A stretch of DNA of 64,000 nt from Brugia malayi (taxonomy: Eukaryota; Nematoda; Chromadorea; Rhabditida; Onchocercidae): NCBI RefSeq assembly GCF_000002995.4, contig NW_025062479.1, positions 18,720,721 through 18,784,720 of the forward strand, read 5' to 3'. The position numbers and the translations under genes are program-made. Positions 14,301 through 25,135 of this stretch are shown here, one piece after another. Within the stretch, counting starts at the first letter, position 1, and each line of letters opens with the position of its first letter. The notes beneath the pieces were generated by a model, which was not told the origin of the DNA, ran no database searches, and saw only the letters and a list, made by a program, of their open reading frames with translations.

Positions 14301-17300
14301 CACCTTCCTTCGATTGTACATGGATTTAGTGCTGAAAATTAAGATCTCGAAAATTTTCTGCGTCAGATTTTCTATCACCGTTTCTTTACATCTTTTCCTT
14401 TCCTTCTTTCTGAATATATAGACGTCTGATTGAGTTGTTTTGTCGTATGTTTGAATATTTGTTATTGTTAATCAGTAATCTGGCGTTATAGTTGACCAAC
14501 TGATGTTTGGATGCTGCTTACGATTTGAGAAATATTTAATGAAATTATAAGTTTCTAGATTTTAAAGGACTAATGAAGTTTATTTCACTTCATTCATATT
14601 TTAAACTTCATTCCATCATGGTTAATTTTCAAAGATCCATCAAACTGGTAACTGATATGCGTAAAGAACATGAAGTAGAGTTGGTGAATCTCTTGTTCTC
14701 TTTTTATTTTCCAATAATTATTCAAACGAAGTTTTAATTCATTGTAAACATTGCTTGACCTCAACTGTTGAAGTTTAATTTTTATTTAAATCCACTATTG
14801 AATAAAAATTACATGAATTAAAAATTTTCAGCTATATGATCGGATATCGAATCTATCGATTCAACCATTAGTACTGGAGCATGATTCTGCTAGTTATGCT
14901 AGAGAGGTTTGATAGTTAAGGAATTGTTTTTAATACTTAATTGTTATGCTCATTCCTTCTCGAATTGCCTTTCTGTTTACTCACACATCTTTTTTTGAAT
15001 CCTTTTTTATAAAACTTATCTTTAAATATTTCTAGTTATGCGTACAAATTGGTGGGTTCTTGCAACCTTCAGCTGAAGCAGTAGAATTACGACAGTTACT
15101 TGAATCACAAGAAATTGAGGTTTAAAATCTGTCTACTCCTTCTTAATTTAATAAACTTTATAATGTTCACTATTAATTATTTGTTTGAAATTCGGTAACG
15201 AATCGTTAAAACTTCAAACTTTTTCATTTACTGAAGGATGAAAGAAAAACTTTAATTCCTCGACTTTCAGGCAGTTTATTGGCATACTGTAGGAGGTTGA
15301 TGAAGAATTTTATTGAAATTGAACCACTTTTAGGCAGTGTTACAAGCATACGATGTAATAATCCATGAAATTTATGAGGGTAATGCTCGTGTCAATTGCG
15401 CCGCAGTGGAAATAAGTGGCAATAATGAAAAAATTGTCCATCAACAGCAAAGTGCGCTTCCACAAATGTCTGTTCAGGTTGGTTCTTCATGCCTTTTTCT
15501 GCAAAGCATATAAAATTAAAAATCAGATTTTCTTCCCTTTTGTCAGCAACTTATTAGATTTCACTTTGATTCACTACCAATGATACACATTGAACTGGAT
15601 CAACTAGGATATTAGGATTTGTTTCTGCGACCGCTTTGCTCTAAATAAAAATTTGCTTCCTTCCTCTTTGTGGTTATGAATTTCAGATATATTTATTTTA
15701 TATCGATTTTACAGGCGTCCACATCATCGCAGTTACCATTTTCATACCTTAACGGTGGTGTACTTCGAACGCAGACATCTCACGCAGTTACATCTTCCTT
15801 TGGTACTGCGGCGAACGAGCTACAGCAGCCGTTCGGGCTATCGCCGCTTCATGATGATGATGATCTGATGATGGATTCCGTCAGTCGAGTACGCTTAGTG
15901 CAATTTCAGAAAGATACCGAAGAACCGATGGGAATTACTTTGAAGGTAGATTTTTCTTCATCTGGCGTCTCATGATTTCATACTGCATCTTGAGATCATT
16001 TTTTAGTGAATTTTTTTTTTTGCATTTTTTAACTTGTAATTAGGAACATTTTCGAAAATTAGTATTCAGGTGACGGAAGATGGTCGATGCCAAGTGGCTA
16101 GAATCATGCATGGTGGATTGATACATAGGCAGGGTACGTGAACCTTATTATTACTCATTTAACTTTATCAACAGAAACTGTACGATCTTTCGGGTGTGCT
16201 TAAAAAGAAATTGTCCTTTCTTGAATATGCTAAACTCGTTAAGACTTTTTGGTCTCCGTAGCATTCGTCTGGAGCAGCATTTCATTATATCATTCTTTTA
16301 AGATATAGAACGGTAGTTTTCATACCTTTTTAAAGTCGCTAAGTTTAAGAACATATTTTTTTAAAGCATCGAACCCAGAAATGCTGCGTAGTTTTTTGGT
16401 TATTTTAGTTTGAAATTCTAATTTTCCTAATAGTTACACGAGTTTTCCTAAATGACCTTTGATTTTTTTGTCCCTAGTATTTAGAGGATTCATTGATAAA
16501 TTGTAGCAACTCTTCATGTTGGTGATGAAATTCGTGAAATCAATGGTGTCAATGTGCTGAACCAAAGCGTTGAAATGCTACAGCGGTTGTTGCGCGATGC
16601 ACGTGGTGCCGTGACATTCAAGATAGTCCCATCCTACCGCAGTGCTCCACCAGCATGCGAAATATTTGTCCGAGCTCAATTTGACTATGATCCGGGACAA
16701 GATGACTTGATTCCATGTCCACAGGCCGGCGTTCCATTTAAAACCGGCGATATTCTCCAGGTATGGGTATTACTGGATTTCGTGAATTATTATTGAGCAC
16801 GTTCATTTTTCAAGTTTTATGGGTTGTAAATGCACTACTGATTGGTTTTGCTTTGTCCATTCTAGGAAAAAATATAGTAATCTGTTTATGAACAGTTCCA
16901 GATGATAATGGACTGTTTCAGGTGATATCAAAAGATGATCATATTTGGTGGCAAGCGCGATATATCTCTCAGTTTCCAGCTCTTGGAAATGGTGGTCCCA
17001 GTGGTACACATACTCCGGGTGCCTCGGTTGCTGGTTTAATACCATCACTGGAGTTGCAGGAATGGAGAACTGCTTGCTTGGCTATGGAACAAGCTAAAGA
17101 CAATAGTTAGTTTATTGAATTCGCCATAATTGTTAAGAAGTAATATATTATACTACTGGGAAGCGTTAGTTATCTTCAGATACCTATCAAGAATGTCTAA
17201 ATGTAAAATGATTCCTTTAGCAACTTTATGATTTCAGATCTTCCAAATGCCATCGTGAGTGTAACTTTGAGAGTTCCAATCAGATCATTTCCTAGTAGGG

Positions 17301-18833
17301 ATTTTGTGGAATTCTTCTTAATGCCATTTATAAATTTTCAGCTTGATAATTTTGAATGTGAATGACGAATTCTTATTTAGCTCATTGTATGTGGCTCAAC
17401 AAGAAAAAAAAATATTATACAACCAAGTATCTTCAGAAACATTCCGCTTTATTCGATCAGCTTGATCTCGTCACTTATGAAGAGGTTCAAACTGTCTCGT
17501 CCATTCTTCATTTAGTTTTACCATTCTAATTTTATTTTATTGATATCTATCAAGTTTGAAGATACCTGATAAGGATTATTTGATTAACTTTCGAAAGAGT
17601 GTTTTTTTTTAGGTAGTACGTTTGGCAACATACAGACGTAAAACGTTAGTATTGCTGGGCGCTCATGGTGTTGGCCGAAGGCACATCAAAAATACACTTA
17701 TTCATAGGCATCCACAAAGGTTTGCCTATCCTATACCGCGTAAGTACTTTAGTCTTTCTATAACTTTGAGCAAAAGGCTTTAAATAGATTAACTGATGAA
17801 TAATGGTAGTTCAAATGGAATTTTCTCTTTGTACCAGAAAAAGGGACATTTCATAACTTTGGTCTATGCGGACTGTATTTTTATGACTCACTGACTTTAC
17901 GGAGGAAGTATTTTTGTGACTTATCATTTCGAAGGAATTTTTTCTCTATCAATAACTTTACGGAAAGACTGTTTTTGTGACTCAATAATTTTACAGAGGA
18001 GGTACTTTTGCGACTCACGACTTTATAGTGCTTTGAATTTATATTGTTTTTATTATAGATACAACAAGACAGCCAAGAAAAGACGAAATTGATGGGAAAC
18101 ATTACTATTTTGTATCTAATGATTGTATGCTTACCGATATTCAAGCAAATGAATACTTGGAGTATGGGACCAACGAGGAGTGCATGTATGGTACCAAGCT
18201 GGAAACAATTCGCAATATTCACAGGACAGGAAAAATAGCTATCTTGGATGTCGAACCTCAAGTAATTTCAAATTTCCTATCACTTTATTATTGTTGCCAG
18301 TATATATTTTTTCTCACTGATTGCAACAAATTTCAGGCGCTGAAAGTTCTCAGGACAGCTGAGTACGCTCCATTTGTTGTTTTTATTGCTGCACCAAATC
18401 TGCACGGTTTACAAGATGTAAGTTTTTTAAGAAATTGTAAATTTCTTAAAACTTCAAAAGAACTTTGCAACGATAATAATGCTTTTATTCCTAAAATTTT
18501 CCAACATAGATTTAACACTGGCTTTTTGTTTATGCTTTTTCAAACGCATTATTTTTCAAAAAATCAAAGGTAATTATGTCATTTATTTTAAGATTCCAAA
18601 ATTTTGAATTTTATAAAATCTCATTTGCAGCTATCAATAATAAAATATTACAGCCAGATGGTAGCTTGGAACGTTTGCTGCGAGAAAGTGAAATTCTTCG
18701 GCAGGCATTTGGACACCTTTTTGATTACGTGATACTGAATAACGATATTGATGAGACAATTCGACAACTGGAGCTTGTAGTGGAGAAACTTAACGCCTGT
18801 CCACAGTGGGTGCCAGTTTCCTGGATCTATTAA
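5316..18833 (+). CDS. lin-2: LIN-2/CASK membrane-associated guanylate kinase scaffold
   Basis: Scaffold that joins L27, PDZ and SH3 partners under the plasma membrane at synapses and epithelial junctions; in C. elegans LIN-2 works with LIN-7 and LIN-10 to place LET-23 (established). Exons: 5316-5414 (uncertain), 5803-5915, 6158-6341, 6673-6768, 6886-6968, 7051-7226, 7422-7628, 8144-8356, 9403-9522, 14832-14906, 15036-15119, 15334-15477, 15715-15945, 16070-16133, 16507-16760, 16922-17105, 17381-17484, 17613-17739, 18059-18261, 18337-18417, 18654-18833. From 5803 on all phases agree, giving about 973 residues. Order: CaMK-like pseudokinase (GFG in place of [11 protein letters not shown] loop), two L27 segments, PDZ (EEPMGITL), SH3 (FDYDPGQDD), hook with KKKK, guanylate kinase ([11 protein letters not shown]), C-terminus PVSWIY. 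The exon for the first kinase strand was not found, and 5316-5414 does not match phase with 5803. The intron after 6768 starts with GC. Confidence 0.95.
9523..14831 (+). other. 5.3-kb lin-2 intron between L27 exons
   Basis: The largest intron in the window separates the exons for the two L27 segments. Open frames inside it (for example 9972-10265, 11583-11801 and 11603-11851) look like translated low-complexity AT-rich sequence. I found no nested gene. A TG/TATG simple repeat lies at 11357-11393. Confidence 0.6.
11357..11393. repeat. TG/TATG microsatellite
   Basis: Short simple-sequence tract of alternating TG and TATG units inside the large lin-2 intron. Confidence 0.85.
17871..18032 (+). 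repeat. Degenerate intronic minisatellite
   Basis: About four diverged copies of a 35-55 bp unit with the core TTTTTGTGACTCA, then a spacer, then ACTTTACGGAGGA. They lie in the lin-2 intron just before the exon at 18059. The copies differ by substitutions and by spacer length. Confidence 0.65.
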
Positions 18834-20190
18834 TTCCTTGTTATAATTTTTACTGATCGTTGGTAATGTTCCTTCATTTTTATAGAAAGTAGTCCTGAAG
18901 ACTAGTGCAAGAGACGCTAAAAGTCATTAGATCTATTAATATTACGTAGGAAAGGATTTGCTGTTTCTTCAGGATTGACTGTCCAAGATAGGTGACTGAT
19001 CTTATGCAATAGTCTTACATGTTAATTCGATCTTCTGCTGTACTACAGTGATTTTAAACAAAGGATTAATAAATAGATTACTACTCTTATTCTTAAAAAG
19101 TATATTAAAAATGAAATTTACGTCAACTAGGTTTAGGGAAAGGGTGACCATAGGTGAGGAGAGAAGGGGATTTTCTATTCTTCTATTTGGTGTCCATAAG
19201 TGAATACTTATCAGTTTTGTTGCGTGCACTGATATGCTATGATTAATTGTCTTCATTGTGGTGTATTATGTTTTGTTTGTATTTAATTTGTTTTCCTTCT
19301 TTCTCAGTGATTTCATGAGTTTCTTCAAATATATCAGTTTGCGTCGGCTGACAAATTGATAATTCACTCGAAACTTGACCAGCCTGTCTGCTATCCTTTT
19401 TTAATTTTAGCTAGACTTCTTTAGACAGTGCATAGAATGGAATCCCTATGTTTTGATCCAAAATTTTCCTTCTAACGAAGTGACCTTATTGCGTTATGTA
19501 AGCATACACACACACAGAATTTGATCTGTCATGAATATGTAGAAATCTAGCGTTTTTTTTCAGAAAATTATATAGTATATACTTTTATTTTCGCAGTAAT
19601 CTTTAGGTATTTTTAAGATTATTGCTAATGTGCCTCAAGTTTTGACTCTACTAAACCTCGTGTTTGAAGTTCAAAGCTTGTTATGAATTTTATTACTGCT
19701 CTATCTTGACGCCGTATGCTTACATACTTATCACTGATTATTGTAGAAGATGAATTGAATTTCTGCAGCTTGCAAATCTTTATTTCTTTTATTGTTGATT
19801 TTAATGTTTTGAAAGTGATAAAAGCGAAGTTTAAAATGTTTCTTAACATTAGGAAGTGCAGTGCAGAAGAGTTGCTTAGTTTTCTTAATGAGTGCTCATT
19901 TTTTGTTAATAATTTAGGACGATAGATCATTAAGAAAATAAAAGACTTAGTCTTTAGTTTATATATCCTGTTTAATTTCAGGAACATTTGACGTATTACT
20001 TTGACGAAGTGACTGTTTCATTCCGTTACCTTACACAGTATGAACATATAATTTGTAATCGTATAAGGAAACATGCAATAAAATCAGACTGGATCAGTTG
20101 ATATTGTCTTACACTTTCCATCTTTCCGCCAAATAGGTGGGCTTTAGAAATATACAAGGGAATGCGAATCCAATAAACAGAGGGACATCA
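18834..20190. other. Region between convergent lin-2 and lysine-rich gene
   Basis: Contains the 3' ends of two converging genes. The 120-codon minus-strand frame at 19625-19987 has no motif, no good splice partner and a composition typical of noise. Confidence 0.5.
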
Positions 20191-22948
20191 TCATTTCTCC
20201 TGAAAATGTTAATGATATAGGCCTGCTAATTGTCAATACCAATTAGATAATTAATTAAGTAAAACGAAGTAATCTACAATTAATAAACTGGAGAATTTTG
20301 TGAAGTGTGTAGGAGAGTTGAAAATATCATTTCAAAAATGAATTTCTTTACCTGACTACCAGCTGTTTTATCCACCTTTTTAATGCTATCAGATGGTCGT
20401 TTGGCGTTTTTTGTACTGCCTTTTGTAACATATTTTGCTGTACCTCCACCACTGCTTTTCCCTCTGCTATCAGTTTCTTTCTTCTCACCTCAAGTAATTA
20501 GTTAATGAAACAGTGTTTAGTAAAAATTAACTAAAATTCTTCAACCAAATAATATTTTATCTTCAATCAGGCGACCTCTCAAAGTATTCATTTTCAATCG
20601 TTAGGAAATAATTAAGAGCATATTATTGACAATAAGACTTTTTTTGTAATGGTCTGTGTAGAATCAACAAACTTCACCACCTTTATCCTCTTTTTTTTCT
20701 TCTTCCCCATCACCATTCCCTGCCGGTTTTTTTTTTTTTTATTCTCAAATCATTTCTTATATCGCTGTGATACAAACTATAGATTCAATGAAGAAGTCAT
20801 CATTTTGGCACAAAAATAAACATGAAAAATTTTTTTATCAGTTCTGCTTATCAAGTTTCATCTGTTATCTTTTAACATTAGTTTTTGAAGTGCTGATTAA
20901 ACTTTCATTAGATTTACTTAGTTAATGCAAAAAAAGCTAGTAATGGAATCTTTTTGATGTCATCAACATCTTCGAGATTTGTATTGGCTCTTGATTTCTG
21001 ACCATCATCCTATAATCATATTTAAGTCTTTTGTCTAATTAATTCCATGCAAACTACTTAAAGTTAGCCTTTCTGATCCTATTAACCGTCGAATTATTTT
21101 TCTCGGTTTTTTTGTTTCAGTGTACGACAATTTCCAAGGCTAACTGTCCCTTAAGTTGCTACCAACATATTTTCATTGGTAATAAAACTTAGTGGACGAA
21201 TGCCAGTGTAACTAATTTAGCGTACAGCATATCACTCGAATTCACCTCATTTTTCTTTTTACCATCTCTTTCAGAATCCCAATCACTCAGTACATCGTCC
21301 ATAGTCGAATAATCACCTTTGCCACGTGTCACTTTACCTTTCGCTATTCGTTCCTGCAACACTGAATGATAAACATTCGGATATCAGATATCCACAACTT
21401 CTGAAATACTTAAATACCTGTAAAATCAGCCGTTCTTTGCATCGTTCAGTGATTTTCTTGAAATATTGACTGTTAAAAAACTGCGAATGTTAAAAATATT
21501 TTTTCTTCAAAAAAGGCATTGAATTTCACACCTCTTTAGCACTTCGTTTCATAATTTTGGGTTTTCTTTCTTCAATACGCTTTTCCTCCATCTTCTTTAA
21601 GCGCTCTTTTTCTTTGTCGGCTAAATTTTTTTTCTTTTTTTAGGATTTTTTCTAAAATTAATGTCAACATTGAGTGTACTCAGTGCATTTTTGATTTCAT
21701 TTTGAACCATTTGGCTTTTCTTCCAGGAAAATAATGATTTCTTAAATAATGCTCAACTCAAGATCAGTAAATGACAAAATTGAGATTTCTCAAAGATCTT
21801 CAAATGGACTTTAGTAATCTAAAGTCTATGTACCATTTTCAGCAGCTGAAACGTGTTGTTCTTCTGGCGCTGCCCTTTTTTTTTTTCCATCTGGACTGTT
21901 ACTTTTATCTTGTTTATCCCTTATTTTCTCCTCTGGTGCTGGAGTATGCGCACTTTTCACTTTTTTCTTTACCTAAAAGCAGAGATCATGCGATTACTCA
22001 TAGCGCTTCTTGTTTAAATTTCAATGAAATCAACAAGCGTCGTTCGAAAATGCTGAAATCAACGTGGTAAATATTACTTTCATTTTTTCCTTTTCCAATT
22101 TTTTTTAGTAAAGTATATCTGAATGTAAAATCTAATAGACAAAAGAATCCTTTCAGAACTGTGATTAAACTTAATTGGTAGTCTATTATTTCAGCTTTGT
22201 ACATTTCATATATAAATTAAAATCATTGGTAAAAAATTCTTTTAAAAAAAAATTTTTTTGTTATGAAATGTTTAATTAATTATACTTCTGTAGTTTCATC
22301 TGTATCTAAAAGGTACACCTCTTAAAACGAATATCTTACATAAAAAGGTATAGACTAACCTTTTTATGTAAAAGCATTTTAACGATAACAATATTTCCAT
22401 TTTTTTGATGGATTTCATGAGCAACAAAAAGCTGAAACCTTGAAGTAAATGCCTTTTACTTGATTACTTGTTAAATTTCAATTATTACAAATTATAGTGA
22501 ATTCCCAAACATTTTGATAGTTGAAAGGAATGCAAGCATCAGTGTTCAGTTTTGTCCTTTCGATCTTGAATTCGAGGCTTTTTGTGTGAGCTTTTTGTGT
22601 GCTAATGAAATGACAATTAGAACGCTTGACTGAAATGAAAAAATTTTATTATTATATATTTTCATTAATTTTTTTCTGATTACTGAACTTTTTGTTGTGG
22701 ACAGTTTTTTGATTTTCTCTAGATCCATTTCATTCTAACAGTAGGCACTTCCATCCAGATTGTTCGTTTGAATCAGACAATTGAAAGTGTTACCACATTT
22801 TATTAAGGAATGTCAGGAATCTCAGGAATTTCTTACTAATATTTGGTACATAATTGTAAGAAAAAAGACGAAGACTGCTTGACTGATCCGTAATAGCAAT
22901 GTCGTCATTTTCTATCTGAAATATAATTGTTTGGCCTTTTATGTACTC
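20191..22948 (-). CDS. Unrecognised lysine-rich protein (5' end open)
   Basis: I do not recognise this protein. Exons in order of transcription: 22850-22948, 21834-21972, 21532-21620, 21418-21480, 21246-21353, 20352-20483, 20191-20199; all phases match. The first exon found encodes a mixed, fold-like segment (EYIKGQTIIFQ, then SLRLFSYNY). The rest is charged: KVKSAHTPAPEEK, then KEKERLKKMEEKRIEERK (likely helix or coiled coil), ITERCKERLILQERI, and an acidic patch DVLSDWDSERDG before a Gly/Ser/Lys-rich tail. The composition suggests a nuclear or RNA-associated protein, but that is inference. The donor at 22850 (TATgtacca) is weaker than a nearby gtaaga that would break frame. The last exon adds only two residues and a stop, and is uncertain. 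No start codon was found; upstream exons may lie beyond 22950. Confidence 0.65.
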
Positions 22949-23013
22949 CTAAAATTTATAAAACACCAATAAAATTAAGGATATGGGATATTTACAACTT
23001 CTAGTCATCTTAT

Positions 23014-23328
23014 ATGATTCACACAATCAGTGATCAACATTTATATATTACAGTATACCAGAATACAAAAATTGTGGTCTTATTGATCTTGCTGGTGACT
23101 GTCAATAGCAGTTAGTTTTTGAATTCTATTTTTCTCAATGTTTTCTTGCTGCTTAAATATAGTTTACCACTGAGCATTCCTTTCCAATACAGAAACTATC
23201 CTACTCCTTTGATGAAAGTAGTGTTCTTCCTTAACTGCGAAAAAAACAACGACAGCTGGAAAGCTGCACCTATTGAACAATTCATCGAGCAACCAGCCGT
23301 TCGTCGCGAAGAAGTTTTTATACAATAG
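23014..23328 (+). CDS. Possible small secreted protein, 88 aa
   Basis: Exons 23014-23114 and 23163-23328 join in phase. The N-terminus ends in a hydrophobic stretch (IVVLLILLVTVNSS) like a late signal peptide or membrane anchor. The second exon is less AT-rich and looks clearly coding (NCEKNNDSWKAAP, then EQPAVRREEVFIQ and TAG). An AATAAA follows about 35 bp after the stop. The weak point is the donor TTAgttttt. A second acceptor (CCAATACAG) inside exon 2 keeps the same phase, so the true first exon could be elsewhere. No family recognised. Confidence 0.38.
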
Positions 23329-23888
23329 GAAAGAATTAGCAGTGACTACAGTATATAAAACTAATAAATATCCGGTTAAAAATAATTAATTACTCGTTTT
23401 AAGTAAGCTTCATTTAATGGTTCTATTATCCAGTTTCAAATCAATTCTAATCATATTTGTCAATAAATAGGAGCATTTTATAAAATTTGTTGTATTAATT
23501 CATCTTATTTTTTATACCGTGACAACTAATAAGTAAGAAGTTTTTCATTTCGTAAAAACTTTCTGTATCTAATTGTTCTTCCTCCTTTTTGAAGATTCTT
23601 AATTTTTTTTTTTTTTTTTTGGGAAAAAACTAAAATATAAAAAAAAAAAAAAAAAACTATAAACTACATAAAAAAAAATATAATCTTGATATTATTATGA
23701 TTCTTTTGAATAATAACAAAATTTACTCATTAGCTTTTCTACTTAAAAACTTTTCAGAATCAGCTCGTTGCTTAATTTTTCTTTTTGAAAAACTACTTTT
23801 CCATTCGTTGGCTTTCACTTTCGAATGCTCACGTCGCTGCCAAATAAATTTTCGTTTCTTATTTCTGATTGTGGTTTAATATTTGTGT
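23329..23888. other. Non-coding with opposed homopolymers
   Basis: Nothing gene-like apart from the 3' flank of the small + strand gene. A T18 run and an A19 run lie close together at 23603-23657. Confidence 0.55.
23603..23657. repeat. T18 / A19 opposed homopolymers
   Basis: A run of 18 T (23603-23620) is followed 18 bp later by a run of 19 A (23639-23657). Together they could fold back into a weak hairpin. The length is likely to vary between individuals or assemblies. Confidence 0.85.
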
Positions 23889-24211
23889 TGTATGATCTTG
23901 AAACTTAGCGCTGTAAAATACCTACCACTGTCAGTAATACTTGCAGTTGTTCTAATAAAGATAATATGACATTTAAGAATCTTAATTCGGGATTTATTTA
24001 GATGAGAGACCATGGTAATTGGATCTACTGTAAAAATTTCTGTGATGTGAATTGTTTCAGGATGAAAAGAATCATTTCGTCCATAATGTCTTTCTGTCAA
24101 TATACTACGCAAACTGGAATATAGTTTTCCGGGAAAGGACGATAATCGTTGTCCAAGATGCTGTTGCCCGACCAAATCAGAAAACGACGTTGAGATCATA
24201 ATTGCCAGCAT
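23889..24211 (-). other. Possible coding exon, product unknown
   Basis: An ATG-initiated frame of about 105 codons before donors at TGgtaggt or TAGgtattt. Codon choice and residue mix look real (QQHLGQRLSSFPG, LTERHYGRNDSFHPE). Neither donor phase joins directly to the exon ending at 22948, so it is either the 5' part of the lysine-rich gene with a missing exon in between, or a separate gene. No domain recognised. Confidence 0.4.
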
Positions 24212-25135
24212 TAGAGGTCACGATTCTCTCTCTCACTCCTTCATAAAACTATCAATCGATTTCTACAGGTCTCTATCAACGGTTTTAAATATGCTCGTGT
24301 TATTCAACTTCATTTTGCCACACTCTTTCGCTTCTTTCTTCTTTCACTTTGCCGAAGGTTGAAGCAGCTCATAAATGCATTTCCAGTGCCGATTTCAACC
24401 GATTTCTAAGTCCGAAGCGCTGCAAGTTGATCTCATATTTACACTAAGATTCATACTCACGCCCATTTATATTCTTTTCTCATCAGACTCTTCTGTTTAT
24501 TATAGGGATAGAAACTTAGTCATTATAGTTTGAATTTATTTATTGCTACTTTTACAAATTGTTGGGTATGTACTGCATTACATTTTTTTGTATGTACTGC
24601 ATTACAGCAGCCTTTATATAAAGTGAAAAATAATTAAATTTGGATGTAAACTGTTCAGTCTGGTTCATTCGTCTTGTCTAGGAAAATCGGAATTCTTTAT
24701 CGGCAAGCATTCTTAAGAGAATGCGGATTGAAAAAATCCTCTTCATTTGTGTCATTAATCTTGAATTAAAAATTTATAGGTTAGAAGAATTTTCAGATTA
24801 CTGCAATGAATTATAAATCGCAATGACTTATTTGCATCGATAAATTTTTGTAAATAGAATTTCTGTAATATATTTCTATTTTTTCCTTCTTTTTTGTTGA
24901 TAACAATGTTTAATAAAGCTAACATAACGGCATATCGGAATTTGTAATAATGATCGGCAACAAAGATAATAAAATTTGCTATACTGATTTTATCATATCA
25001 GAGCAATCAACCGTCTCGTGGGAAGGGTTGGTTATTTTATTGAGGAAACTTTTCATTTTATCATTTTTCCGCATCAAATTACTACAGCATGCTGTTAAAA
25101 TCTCAAAGAAAAAATTCCCATTTAATTTCAAGAAA
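24212..25135. other. Upstream region of cathepsin gene
   Basis: Divergent intergenic region. The part at 24212-24450 is less AT-rich than average. A 17-bp direct repeat (GTATGTACTGCATTACA) occurs at 24566-24582 and 24590-24606. No further gene seen. The frame from 24950 that reaches the cathepsin signal peptide is probably 5' leader. Confidence 0.5.

Noticed and set aside
15271..15302. Decoy acceptor TTTCAGGCAGTT in lin-2, similar to the true exon start at 15334
   Set aside because: Frame stops after nine codons, and homology and phase support 15334. The similarity is short and may be chance.
19625..19987. 120-codon minus-strand frame
   Set aside because: No motif or coding signature; a shadow frame exists on the other strand too, and no exon joins it.
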